Shown here in pieces: positions 1 through 8,952 of a stretch of 64,000 nt of DNA (positions within the stretch are counted from its first letter, which is position 1; every line of letters starts with the position of its first letter). The notes under the pieces were generated by a model. That model saw nothing but the letters and a program-made list of their open reading frames with translations, made no database searches and had not been told where the DNA came from. Source of the stretch: an uncultured Sulfitobacter sp. (GTDB lineage Bacteria > Pseudomonadota > Alphaproteobacteria > Rhodobacterales > Rhodobacteraceae); NCBI GenBank assembly GCA_937138475.1, contig CAKZPD010000028.1:62001-126000 (forward strand), read 5' to 3'. The translations under genes were made by a program, and so were the position numbers.

Positions 1-1715
1 TTGCCCGCAGCGGGGGCCGGACGTTCGCGCAGCGGGTCAAACCGTTTGCCTTGCGGGCGATCGGTGTTTGTCGGTCTTGGTCCGCGTGGCCCTGTGGGTT
101 TTGGGCCGCGCCCCGGTTTGCCTTTGTTGTCGCGATCCAGGTTGGGTGCCTTGTCAAGGCGGGTCAGCTTGGCGCCCCCTTCAAGGGCCATATCCGGGCC
201 GATGGCCGCCAGGAAGTGATCGGCGCGGCTGGCCAGAACTTCGATAAAGCTGTGCGAGGGCTGCACGCGGATTGCCCCGATGTCATCTTTGGTCAGATCG
301 CCCATGCGGCACAACATCGGCAACAGGACGCGCGGTTCGGCATCATCGTTGCGCCCCAGCGATACAGAAAACCACACCGATGGGCCAAAGGCCGGGCGGG
401 GGCGGCTGTCATCGCTGCTGGCTGGGTCCGACAGTTCTTCCGGGGCGGATTGACGGGCATTATAGAGGCTGACAAAACCTGCCGCCAACTGTTCGGGGCT
501 GAACGTCGCCAGCAGCGTGTCGGCAAAGCTTTGCGCGTCGTCAGGCAGTGGGGTGCTCCAGGCGGGATCGGCCAAAAGGCGTTCCTGGTCCTGGGCCATG
601 ACCTCGGCTGCGGATGGGGGATCGGCCCATTCCACCTTGAGTTTCGCCCAACCGATCAGACGATTGGCCTTGCCGCGCATCTTGGGCGGCACGATCAGCG
701 CTGAAACCCCCTTGCGCCCGGCGCGGCCGGTGCGGCCCGACCGATGCAGCAGCGTGTCGGAATTGCTGGGCAGGTCGGCATGGATAACCAGTTCCAGATT
801 GGGCAGGTCGATGCCGCGGGCGGCCACATCTGTGGCGACACAGACCCGGGCCCGCCCGTCGCGCAAGCTTTGCAAGGCGTTGCTGCGTTCGGATTGGGTC
901 AATTCCCCGGACAGGGCCACAACCGAAAAGCCCCGGTTGGTAAACCGGGTGGTCAGCCGGGCCACAGCCGCGCGGGTGTTGCAAAAGACGATGGCGTTCT
1001 TGGCCTCGTAATACCGCAGCACATTGATGATGGCGTTTTCTGTATCACGCGGATGGGTGTTCAGCGCGCGGTATTCGATATCGCTGTGCTGCTTGGCTTC
1101 GCCGGCGGTCGAAATCCGCTTGGCGTCCTTTTGATAGCTTTGCGCCAATTTGGCGATGGCCGCAGGCACCGTGGCGGAAAACAGCAAAGTCCGGCGGGAT
1201 TCGGGCGCTTCTGAAAGAATAAACTCGAGCTCTTCGCGAAAGCCAAGGTCAAGCATCTCATCTGCTTCGTCCAGAACAACGGCGCGCAGGGCGGTCATGT
1301 CGATGTTGCCGCGCTTGATGTGATCGCACAGACGTCCGGGTGTTGCCACAACCACATGGGCCCCGCGTTCCAGCGCACGCCGTTCGGCGCGGCTGTCCAT
1401 CCCCCCCACGCACGAGGTAACAACCGCCCCGGCCTTGGCATAAAGCCAGCTCAGCTCGCGGGTGACCTGCATGGCCAATTCGCGGGTCGGCGCAATGATC
1501 AAGGCCAGCGGGCTGGCGGCGGGGGGAAACATCGTGGCATCGCCAAGCAGCGTCGGCGCAATGGCCAGGCCAAACCCAACCGTCTTGCCCGACCCTGTCT
1601 GCGCCGAAACCAAAAGATCGCTGCCAAGCAGATCGGGGTCGGTGACGGCCTGTTGCACAGGTGTCAAAGTGTCATAGCCCTGCTGGGCAAGTGCGTCGGA
1701 AAGCGTCTGGATCAC
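1..1715 (-). CDS. DEAD-box ATP-dependent RNA helicase (DeaD/CsdA type), 3' end cut by window edge
   Basis: An RNA helicase that remodels structured RNA, probably in ribosome assembly and mRNA turnover in the cytoplasm. The visible 571 codons show motif I AQTGSGKT (about residues 38-45), the DEAD motif inside VVLDEADEML (about 147), SAT (about 183) and HRSGRTGRAGR (about 323), so both RecA-like lobes are complete. After the core comes a DbpA-like RNA-binding fold (around LPMLCRMGDLTKDDIGAI) and the beginning of a basic, Pro/Gly/Arg-rich tail that runs off the window. The start is a GTG at 1715-1713: an in-frame TAG lies three codons upstream, so no ATG is possible. The domain order fits DeaD/CsdA better than short RhlE proteins, but the exact paralogue is not certain. 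Confidence 0.93.
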   Translation of the reverse strand, partial: MIQTLSDALAQQGYDTLTPVQQAVTDPDLLGSDLLVSAQTGSGKTVGFGLAIAPTLLGDATMFPPAASPLALIIAPTRELAMQVTRELSWLYAKAGAVVTSCVGGMDSRAERRALERGAHVVVATPGRLCDHIKRGNIDMTALRAVVLDEADEMLDLGFREELEFILSEAPESRRTLLFSATVPAAIAKLAQSYQKDAKRISTAGEAKQHSDIEYRALNTHPRDTENAIINVLRYYEAKNAIVFCNTRAAVARLTTRFTNRGFSVVALSGELTQSERSNALQSLRDGRARVCVATDVAARGIDLPNLELVIHADLPSNSDTLLHRSGRTGRAGRKGVSALIVPPKMRGKANRLIGWAKLKVEWADPPSAAEVMAQDQERLLADPAWSTPLPDDAQSFADTLLATFSPEQLAAGFVSLYNARQSAPEELSDPASSDDSRPRPAFGPSVWFSVSLGRNDDAEPRVLLPMLCRMGDLTKDDIGAIRVQPSHSFIEVLASRADHFLAAIGPDMALEGGAKLTRLDKAPNLDRDNKGKPGRGPKPTGPRGPRPTNTDRPQGKRFDPLRERPAPAAG

Positions 1716-1960
1716 GTGGAACTACCTGTTTGCTTGGCGGCGCGACGGCCGCTGGGCCCGTGGCGGGCGGGCCAAAGGCGGGGATTGCGCTGTCGTTAGG
1801 GCTTTGTGACGCATATGTCGATGGTTTATTGTGGCCAGCGGCCTTGCGCCCAGGACATAACCCGCCCTTTTGCACAGCAACAAGCCGCCCGCGCACCCGG
1901 CCGCTATCCAGCCATGCGCATCCCTGCACAAAGCCTGCCTAAGAATCGGTCAAGGAAATT

Positions 1961-2044
1961 TGGTGGGCGACCCTGGAATCGAACCAGGCGTGCGTCTCCG
2001 CGAGGGAGTTACAGTCCCCTGCCACACCTTGCGGCCTGTCGCCC
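1961..2044 (-). tRNA. tRNA-Tyr (anticodon GTA)
   Basis: An 84-nt class II tRNA on the minus strand with encoded CCA. The acceptor GGGCGAC pairs with GTCGCCC, followed by discriminator A. The anticodon loop CTGTAAC carries GTA between GGGGA and TCCCT. The variable arm is long (about 14 nt, with a GCG-GAGA-CGC stem). The T arm is CCTGG-TTCGATT-CCAGG. The D arm is GCC/GGC with GG in the loop. Position 8 appears to be A and position 14 C, where most tRNAs have U8 and A14. Confidence 0.93.
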
Positions 2045-2117
2045 ACTTACGTTCAATCATTGCGCTGAACGTGAAGGCGTGATTACAAGCGGTCTTTAAG
2101 GCCGTCAAGGTGAAAAC

Positions 2118-2927
2118 GTGGCAAAATCCACGTCAAATTCGAATGGGATGCCAGATATGAAAAAGCCCAAGTGGGTTGTGCAAAAAGAACAGGGCAAAAA
2201 GCATGACGCCCGCGAAACCGTCTGGCTGTTCGGCTTGCACGCGGTGCGCGATGCGCTCTTGAACCCGGCCCGCGAAAAGCTGCAACTGATCGTGACCATG
2301 AACGCGCAGGCCAAACTGCAAGAGGCCATCGACCAATCCGGCATCACCCCCATCCAGGTGGATCCGCGCAAGTTTTCCGCCCCCCTGGATCCCGGATCGG
2401 TGCACCAGGGCGCCGCGCTCGAGGTCAAGCCCCTCGATTGGGGGCGGCTTGAGGATGTGTGTATCGGCGCGGTATCGCCGCGGGTTGTCATGCTCGACCG
2501 GGTCACCGACCCGCATAACGTCGGCGCGATCCTGCGCTCGGCCGAGGTCCTGGGCGCTTCGGCGGTGATCGGCACCCGCCACCATTCGGCGCCTGAAACC
2601 GGGGCCTTGGCCAAAACCGCCAGCGGTGCCCTTGAACGTCAACCCTACCTGCGGCTGCGCAACCTCTCGGATGCCATCCGCGAATTGCAATCAATGGGGT
2701 ATCTGGTGCTTGGTCTGGACGGAGAGGCCGAGCAAACCATCGAAGCAACCCTCGAAGGGCGGCGTGACCGCCCGGTTGCGCTGGTTCTGGGGGCCGAAGG
2801 GCCAGGACTGCGTGCCAAAACAAAAGAGACGGTTGACGCATTGGTGCGCATAGACGCCGCCGGCGGCTTTGGGTCGCTCAACGTTTCCAACGCGGCGGCT
2901 ATCGCGCTCTATGCCAGCCGGCCCTGA
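2118..2927 (+). CDS. rlmB: 23S rRNA (guanosine-2'-O-)-methyltransferase, SpoU/TrmH family (RlmB)
   Basis: Methylates a ribose 2'-OH in 23S rRNA using S-adenosylmethionine. The N-terminal third resembles the SpoU substrate-binding domain (VWLFGLHAVRDAL). The C-terminal SPOUT domain shows all three family motifs: DRVTDPHNVGAILRSAE, LVLGAEGPGLR and LNVSNAAAIALY, which build the trefoil-knot SAM site. The product is 269 aa. The start chosen is GTG at 2118, preceded by AAGG with 7 nt spacing; ATG codons at about 11 and 14 codons downstream are alternatives. Its stop codon lies inside a small hairpin that leads directly into a 35-bp repeat. Confidence 0.92.
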   Translation: MAKSTSNSNGMPDMKKPKWVVQKEQGKKHDARETVWLFGLHAVRDALLNPAREKLQLIVTMNAQAKLQEAIDQSGITPIQVDPRKFSAPLDPGSVHQGAALEVKPLDWGRLEDVCIGAVSPRVVMLDRVTDPHNVGAILRSAEVLGASAVIGTRHHSAPETGALAKTASGALERQPYLRLRNLSDAIRELQSMGYLVLGLDGEAEQTIEATLEGRRDRPVALVLGAEGPGLRAKTKETVDALVRIDAAGGFGSLNVSNAAAIALYASRP

Positions 2928-2931
2928 CGGC

Positions 2932-2966
2932 TTCTTTTGTTCTTAAATATCCCCGCCGGAGGCTCC
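2932..2966 (+). repeat. 35-bp 3'-end repeat, copy A, with terminator-like hairpin
   Basis: First of six copies of an element that starts TTCTTTTGTTCTTAAATAT and ends CCCCGCCGGAGGCTCC. It begins 4 nt after the rlmB stop codon. The preceding AGCCG/CGGCT hairpin (2916-2932) with this T-rich head looks like a Rho-independent terminator. It lies in the convergent gap between rlmB and polA. Confidence 0.9.
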
Positions 2967-3015
2967 TGCCGGCGCCGATAACCCGGCCATTGGCGGGCGG
3001 AGGGGGCCGGGCGCG

Positions 3016-5820
3016 TCAATGCGCCTCGGCCCAGCTGTGGCCGGCGCCGGCTTCGACCGTCAGGCGCACATCCAGATGCGCGGCCGGGGCGGCAGCCTGT
3101 TCCATGACCTCTTTGGCGATACCGATCAGCTCTGCCTCGGCCCCGGCTTCGACTTCGAACAGCAATTCATCATGCACCTGAAGCAACATCTGCGCCGGCA
3201 AACCTGCGATGGCGGCGGGAATGCGGATCATGGCGCGGCGAATGATATCGGCCGCACTGCCTTGGATCGGTGCGTTGATCGCGGCGCGTTGGGCGAACCC
3301 GGCACGGGGGCCCTTGGCGGAAATTTCCGGGGTGTGAATGCGCCGCCCGAACAGCGTCTCAACAAAGCCATGTTCCTTGGCAAAGGCTTTGGTCTCGTCC
3401 ATATAGCGGCGAATTCCGGGAAAGCGTTCGAAATAGCGGTCGATAAACCCCTGTGCCTCGCTGCGCGGAATGCGCAAATTCCGCGCCAGCCCGAACCCGG
3501 AAATCCCATAGATCACCCCAAAGTTGATCGCCTTGGCGCGGCGACGGATATCGGGGGTCATCTGGTCCAGCGGCACGTCAAACATCTCTGAGGCGGTCAT
3601 GGCGTGAATATCCAGCCCGTCTTTGAACGCCTGCTTTAGCGCCGGCAGATTGGCGATATGCGCCAGAATACGCAATTCGATCTGCGAGTAATCCAGCGAT
3701 ACCAAAACTTTACCGGGTTCCGCGACAAAGGCTTCGCGGATGCGGCGGCCCTCTTCCGTGCGAATTGGAATGTTTTGCAGATTAGGGTCGGTCGAGGCGA
3801 GCCGCCCAGTCGATGCCCCGGCAATATGATACGAGGTGTGAACCCGGCCGGTTTCCGGATTGATGTGATCCTGAAGCGCATCGGTATAGGTGGACTTCAA
3901 CTTTGACAGTTGCCGCCAATCCAGCACTTTGCGCGGCAGCTCGTGCTCGGTGGCCAGATCCTCCAGCACATCGGCGCCGGTGGCATAGGCCCCGGTCTTG
4001 CCTTTTTTGCCGCCGGGCAGCGCCATTTCATCGAACAGGATTTCGCCAAGTTGTTTGGGGGATCCGACGTTGAACCGCCGCCCGACCAGGGCAAATATCT
4101 CGTCCTCCAGTCCGGCCATGGTTTGGCTAAAGCTATTTGACATCCGGCTTAGTGTGTCGCGGTCAACCTTGATGCCTGTGCGCTCCATCTGGGCCAGCAC
4201 TGGCACCAGGGGCCGCTCCAGGGTTTCATAAACCCGGCTGACCTTGGCGCGGTGCAGCTGCGGTTTAAGAAGCTGCCACAATCGCAGGGTAATATCGGCG
4301 TCCTCGGCGGCATAGGGGATCGCATCGGTCAGCGGCACCTTGTCAAAGGTGATCGCCGATTTGCCGGCGCCCAGCAGCGGCTTGATCGGAATCGGGCTGT
4401 GCTGCAAATACCGTTCGGACAACGTGTCCATCCCATGCCCATGCAGGCCGCCATGCAGCGCATAAGACATCAGCATCGTGTCATCAATCGGCGCCACTTC
4501 AATGCCAAGCCGGGCAAAAATCTTGGCGTCATATTTCATGTTTTGCCCGATTTTGACGATGCTGGGATCTTGCAGGACCGGGGTCAACATCGCCAGCGCC
4601 TCTTCCAAGGGCATTTGCCCTTGGGCCAATTGCGCAGTGCCGAAAAGATCGTCGCCGGCATTGGCCTTGTGGGTCAGCGGGATGTAACAGGCCTTGCCGG
4701 GTTCCACCGCCAGCGAAATCCCCACCAGATCGGCGGTCATTTCATTCAGGCCCGTGGTTTCTGTGTCCACCGCCACATACCCGCGCTGATAAATGGCGTC
4801 GATCCAGCCTTGCAGGGCCTGGGCATCGGCAACATGGCTGTATCCGTCGCGATCAAACGGAACTTGGGTCTGATCCGGTTCGGCTGATGCGGTGGCGCGG
4901 GGGCTGTCGTCGATTTCAGGCGCCTCAACCTTAAGGTTTTCGGCGACGCGTTTTGTCAGGGTGCGGAATTCCATCTGGGCCAGGAACGCCAAAAGGGTTT
5001 CCGGCTCGGGCGTGCGGACTTCAAGATCTTCTAGGGTGAAATCCAGCGGCGTGTTTTCATCCAGCAGCACCAATTGGCGTGAAAGACGGATCTGATCGGC
5101 GTGGGTTTGCAGGGTTTCGCGGCGCTTGGGTTGCTTGATTTCTCCGGCGCGTTGCAGCAGCGATTCCAGATCGCCATATTCGTTGATCAAAAGCGCCGCG
5201 GTCTTGATCCCGATGCCCGGCGCCCCCGGCACGTTGTCCACCGAATCGCCCGCCAGCGCCTGAACATCGACCACCCGTTCCGGAAAAACGCCGAATTTTT
5301 CGAAGACGCCGTCGCGATCGATGCGCTTGTTCTTCATGGCATCCAGCATTTCAACACCGCCACCCACCAACTGCATCAAGTCCTTGTCCGAGCTGATGAT
5401 CGTTACCCGGCCGCCGGCATTGCGCGCCTGCACGGCCAAGGTGGCGATGATGTCATCGGCCTCAAAGCCCTCTTTTTCTTTGCATGCGATGTTAAAGGCT
5501 TGGGTTGCTGCGCGGGTCAGCGGCATCTGCGGGCGCAAATCTTCGGGCATTGCCTCGCGATTGGCCTTGTAGAGATCATAAAGATCGTTGCGGAATGTGT
5601 GGCTGCCCTTGTCAAAGATGACCGCAACATGGGTGGGGGCATCGGGGCCGTGGTTGCCTTCGACATAGCGGTGCAGCATGTTGCAAAACCCGGCGACGGC
5701 CCCAATCGGCAGGCCATCGGATTTGCGCGTCAGGGGCGGCAGGGCATGATACGCCCTGAAGATAAAGGCCGACCCATCAATCAGGTGAAGATGGTGGCCT
5801 TTTCCAAATGCCTGGGACAT
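3016..5820 (-). CDS. polA: DNA polymerase I
   Basis: Repair and Okazaki-fragment polymerase, 934 aa, the usual length for a full three-domain enzyme. Residues 1 to about 300 form the 5'-3' exonuclease (LIDGSAFIFRAYHALPP, then GDSVDNVPGAPGIG). Residues about 330-530 form an intact 3'-5' proofreading domain (AVDTETTGLNE). The C-terminal polymerase shows motif A SLDYSQIELR, motif B RRRAKAINFGVIYGISG and motif C LLQVHDELLFEV. The start ATG at 5820 has GGAG six bases upstream. It follows the small zinc-finger gene on the same strand after 113 nt and is convergent with rlmB. Confidence 0.98.
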   Translation of the reverse strand: MSQAFGKGHHLHLIDGSAFIFRAYHALPPLTRKSDGLPIGAVAGFCNMLHRYVEGNHGPDAPTHVAVIFDKGSHTFRNDLYDLYKANREAMPEDLRPQMPLTRAATQAFNIACKEKEGFEADDIIATLAVQARNAGGRVTIISSDKDLMQLVGGGVEMLDAMKNKRIDRDGVFEKFGVFPERVVDVQALAGDSVDNVPGAPGIGIKTAALLINEYGDLESLLQRAGEIKQPKRRETLQTHADQIRLSRQLVLLDENTPLDFTLEDLEVRTPEPETLLAFLAQMEFRTLTKRVAENLKVEAPEIDDSPRATASAEPDQTQVPFDRDGYSHVADAQALQGWIDAIYQRGYVAVDTETTGLNEMTADLVGISLAVEPGKACYIPLTHKANAGDDLFGTAQLAQGQMPLEEALAMLTPVLQDPSIVKIGQNMKYDAKIFARLGIEVAPIDDTMLMSYALHGGLHGHGMDTLSERYLQHSPIPIKPLLGAGKSAITFDKVPLTDAIPYAAEDADITLRLWQLLKPQLHRAKVSRVYETLERPLVPVLAQMERTGIKVDRDTLSRMSNSFSQTMAGLEDEIFALVGRRFNVGSPKQLGEILFDEMALPGGKKGKTGAYATGADVLEDLATEHELPRKVLDWRQLSKLKSTYTDALQDHINPETGRVHTSYHIAGASTGRLASTDPNLQNIPIRTEEGRRIREAFVAEPGKVLVSLDYSQIELRILAHIANLPALKQAFKDGLDIHAMTASEMFDVPLDQMTPDIRRRAKAINFGVIYGISGFGLARNLRIPRSEAQGFIDRYFERFPGIRRYMDETKAFAKEHGFVETLFGRRIHTPEISAKGPRAGFAQRAAINAPIQGSAADIIRRAMIRIPAAIAGLPAQMLLQVHDELLFEVEAGAEAELIGIAKEVMEQAAAPAAHLDVRLTVEAGAGHSWAEAH

Positions 5821-5933
5821 GCTGCGCTCCTGCTTGCGAATTTACCTGCCTTTGTGGCACGAACGCAGGGGCGCTTCCAGCGGGCAGGGACAGGCAGGGG
5901 CAAATATCTGACCCCAGGGTCCGGCCCCAAGGT

Positions 5934-6101
5934 TCAGGCGTCTTTGTGGACGAATTTGCAATCGCAATAGGGGCATTCAACAAAGCCGGTCGCATGGGGA
6001 ATTTGCAGCCAGACGCGCGGATGCCCAAGGGCCCCTTCGCCGCCGTCACAGGCCACGCGCCATGTTTCGACTTGTTTTGTTTCCGGCGCTTGCAGGCTCA
6101 T
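5934..6101 (-). CDS. CHCC zinc-finger protein (zf-CHCC / NDUFS6-like)
   Basis: A 55-aa protein with one zinc site: Cys in VACDGG, then GHPRVWL supplying His, then CPYCDC near the C terminus. This is the CHCC zinc-finger fold also found in the mitochondrial complex I subunit NDUFS6; alphaproteobacterial complex I (Paracoccus) carries such a subunit, so a role in NADH:ubiquinone oxidoreductase is plausible but inferred. The start at 6101 has AAAGGA eight bases upstream; the open frame continues further upstream but without support. It lies upstream of polA on the same strand and divergent from gpmI. Confidence 0.85.
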   Translation of the reverse strand: MSLQAPETKQVETWRVACDGGEGALGHPRVWLQIPHATGFVECPYCDCKFVHKDA

Positions 6102-6305
6102 CTTTGCGGTCCTTTGATCGGGCTTGAACACTGCGCCTGTTATGACCAATGAAATCTGGTTGGGCAAGGGCCACAGCCAAGCCAAACCGACCCGCCATCG
6201 GCGATATTTGCGCACAGGGGCAATGTTTTTCCGGTTCAGAGGTTCACCCATCGGCGTCTTGGTCCTAAAAGGGCGCAAATCAGTCACAAAGAGTGGGGTC
6301 GCTTT

Positions 6306-7832
6306 ATGGGCGCGCGTAAACCGGTGGTGTTGTGTATTCTTGACGGCTGGGGCCTGCGCGAGGAACGCGAAGGCAATGCCCCCTTGCTGGCGGATACGCC
6401 GCATATGGACCGGATCATGGCCGCGTGCCCGGCCGCAACCCTGACGACCTTTGGCCCGGATGTCGGCCTGCCGCGTGGGCAGATGGGCAATTCCGAGGTG
6501 GGGCACACCAATATCGGCGCAGGGCGTGTGGTGGCGATGGACCTGGGTCAGATTGATTTGGCCATCGAAGACGGAAGTTTTGACCAAAACAGCGCCCTTG
6601 TGACCTTTATTGATCAGCTAAAGCACAGCAAGGGCACGGCGCATTTGATGGGGCTGGCTTCGGATGGCGGGGTTCACGGGCACCAGGCGCATATGATTGC
6701 CGCCGTTCAGGCAATAACCGCCCAAGGCGTGCCGGTGGCGCTCCATGTGATCACCGATGGCCGCGATGTGGCACCGACCTCGGCGGCGGGGTTTCTTGAC
6801 GCGCTTGAGGGGGGCTTGCCGCAGGGTGCCCGTATCGCCAGCGTAACCGGCCGCTATTTTGCGTTGGATCGCGACAACCGTTGGGACCGTGTGGCGCAGG
6901 CCTATGAGGCCATGGTTCACGGGCGCGGGCAACAACACGCCGACGGGGCGGCGGCGGATGTGGTGCGCCGCGCCTATGCGGATGGGATCACGGATGAATT
7001 CCTGCCTGCCACGGTGATGAACGGATATGCGGGCGCACAGGCCGGCGATGGGTTCTTTTGCCTGAATTTCCGGGCCGACCGTGCCCGTGAAATTATGGCC
7101 GCTATCGGGGCGCCTGACTTTGATGCCTTTGATGCCGGCTCCCGCCCCAGTTGGAGCGCGGTCATGGGGATGGCCGGCTATTCGGACGATCATGCCAAAT
7201 ATATGACCACCATGTATCCGCGCGCGCCGTTGAAAAACACCTTGGGTGATTGGGTCGCGCAACATGGGCTGCGCCAGTTCCGTCTGGCTGAAACCGAAAA
7301 ATATCCGCATGTGACCTTCTTTTTGAATGGCGGGGAAGAGGTCTCGTTTCAGGGCGAGGATCGCTTTATGCCCAAGTCGCCGAACGTGGCGACCTATGAT
7401 TTACAGCCGGCCATGTCATCGGTGCAGGTGACGGATCGTTTCGTGGCAGCGATTGAGGATGGCTATGATCTGATTGTGACGAATTATGCCAATCCGGATA
7501 TGGTTGGGCATACCGGGGATCTGGCCGCCGCCATCGCCGCCTGCGAAGCAGTGGACCGCGGGCTGGGCCGGGTGCTTGAGGCGCTGGAAAAAGCGGGCGG
7601 CGTGATGATCGTGACCGCCGACCATGGCAATTGCGAAATGATGATTGATCCGGCCACCGGCGGCGCGCATACGGCGCATACCTTATCCCCCGTGCCCGTG
7701 ATATTGGTGGGCTCAGATCATCAGGGCGCGCGCCTGCGTTCTGGCCGCCTGGCGGATATCGCGCCAACTCTTTTGACATTGCTGGGTCTGCCATGCCCGG
7801 CGGAAATGACGGGAAAATGTCTGATTTCCTAA
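6306..7832 (+). CDS. gpmI: 2,3-bisphosphoglycerate-independent phosphoglycerate mutase
   Basis: Interconverts 3- and 2-phosphoglycerate in glycolysis and gluconeogenesis with two Mn ions. The 508-aa product has the standard length. It starts with [14 protein letters not shown] (metal-binding Asp), carries the phosphoserine loop [16 protein letters not shown] at about residue 60, the segment [14 protein letters not shown], and the C-terminal metal site [11 protein letters not shown] with [13 protein letters not shown]. It overlaps the following EnvC-like gene by 16 nt, which suggests one transcript gpmI-envC-like-ctpA, an order I recall as common in alphaproteobacteria. Confidence 0.97.
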   Translation: MGARKPVVLCILDGWGLREEREGNAPLLADTPHMDRIMAACPAATLTTFGPDVGLPRGQMGNSEVGHTNIGAGRVVAMDLGQIDLAIEDGSFDQNSALVTFIDQLKHSKGTAHLMGLASDGGVHGHQAHMIAAVQAITAQGVPVALHVITDGRDVAPTSAAGFLDALEGGLPQGARIASVTGRYFALDRDNRWDRVAQAYEAMVHGRGQQHADGAAADVVRRAYADGITDEFLPATVMNGYAGAQAGDGFFCLNFRADRAREIMAAIGAPDFDAFDAGSRPSWSAVMGMAGYSDDHAKYMTTMYPRAPLKNTLGDWVAQHGLRQFRLAETEKYPHVTFFLNGGEEVSFQGEDRFMPKSPNVATYDLQPAMSSVQVTDRFVAAIEDGYDLIVTNYANPDMVGHTGDLAAAIAACEAVDRGLGRVLEALEKAGGVMIVTADHGNCEMMIDPATGGAHTAHTLSPVPVILVGSDHQGARLRSGRLADIAPTLLTLLGLPCPAEMTGKCLIS

Positions 7833-8947
7833 AAGCCCTGTTGATTGCGGCGCTTTGGTCTGCGGCGCCTGCGTGGTCTGCCCCCCAGACCGAGGCGCGC
7901 GCCGCGCTGACCCGTCTTGAGGCCGCGATTGCCACGCTTGATCAGGCCGATGCAGCCGAGGACCGGATCGCGGCCTTGACGCAAACGATTTTGGCGATGG
8001 AGGACGGGTTGGCCGCCATGCGCAGCAGTCAGCGCCAGGTGGCACAGCACGAGGTTCGGTTGGCCCAGGGGCTAAGCGCGGAAAACCAGCGTCTGGTGCC
8101 GCTTTTGCAATTGATGCAGCGCATCGGGGATCCGGCCCAACCCGCCGGGTTGATCCACCCCGGCGGGGCCCTGGGCGCGGCGCGGGCGCAAAACCTGCTG
8201 GATGCGATCACACCGCAATTGGCCCAAACCAGCCAACGCCTGAGCGCCGAGATGGACGATCTGCATATCCTGCGCGCCCTTCAGCAGCAGGCAGTGCAGC
8301 GGATGCAAGATGGCGCTGAGGCGGTGCAAAAGGCCCGCGCCGATTTGGTGCAGGCCATGGCCGATCGGTCCCAATTGCCCCGGCGTTTTGTGGTTGATCC
8401 CATTCGGGCTGCTGTGCTGATTGCCTCGACTGAAACACTCGATGGGTTCGCCAGCGGGCTCAGCCAGATCACGGCCCCCGTTGATGGCGCCAGCGCCGCG
8501 CCCGCACCGCCGGCTGCGCGGCCCGCCGGGGATCTGCCGCTGCCGGCCCTGGCCCGGATTGTGTCGCCCAGCAGCGTGGACAGCGAACGCCCCGGTCTTT
8601 GGCTGTCTGTGCCGCCTGCGGCGCTGATCACCGCCCCGGTGGTGGCGACGATTCGCTTTGCCGGGCCGCTGTTTGACCTTGGCAATGTCGTGATCCTTGA
8701 ACCCCGCCCGCACAGCTTGCTTATCTTTGCCGGGCTTGACACAATCCTGACCACCGCTGGCGAAACGGTTTTGCCCGGCAGCCCCTTGGGGTTTATGGCG
8801 GATTTGAGCGAAAAAAACGCGGCAAAGCGGTCAACTGATGGTGATGGCACTGGAACCCTGTCTACAGACGCGCTCTATATAGAAGTCAGACAGGACGATA
8901 AGCCCGTGGACCCGGCGATCTGGTTCCAGACAGACAAGGATGGATAA
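7817..8947 (+). CDS. EnvC-like murein hydrolase activator (degenerate M23/LytM domain)
   Basis: Periplasmic protein of about 376 aa, probably an activator of amidases that split septal peptidoglycan. The N terminus ([22 protein letters not shown]) is a signal peptide. A long coiled coil follows (about residues 30-190, many Ala/Gln/Leu heptads), then a Pro/Ala linker and a LytM-like fold from about 240. The HxxxD and HxH zinc ligands of active M23 peptidases are not visible (GNVVILEPRPHSLL and LYIEVRQDDKP stand at the expected places), as in EnvC-type activators. I chose the ATG at 7817 because it gives a clean signal peptide; an ATG at 7793 adds eight residues. Confidence 0.8.
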   Translation: MSDFLKALLIAALWSAAPAWSAPQTEARAALTRLEAAIATLDQADAAEDRIAALTQTILAMEDGLAAMRSSQRQVAQHEVRLAQGLSAENQRLVPLLQLMQRIGDPAQPAGLIHPGGALGAARAQNLLDAITPQLAQTSQRLSAEMDDLHILRALQQQAVQRMQDGAEAVQKARADLVQAMADRSQLPRRFVVDPIRAAVLIASTETLDGFASGLSQITAPVDGASAAPAPPAARPAGDLPLPALARIVSPSSVDSERPGLWLSVPPAALITAPVVATIRFAGPLFDLGNVVILEPRPHSLLIFAGLDTILTTAGETVLPGSPLGFMADLSEKNAAKRSTDGDGTGTLSTDALYIEVRQDDKPVDPAIWFQTDKDG

Positions 8948-8952
8948 ACTCA

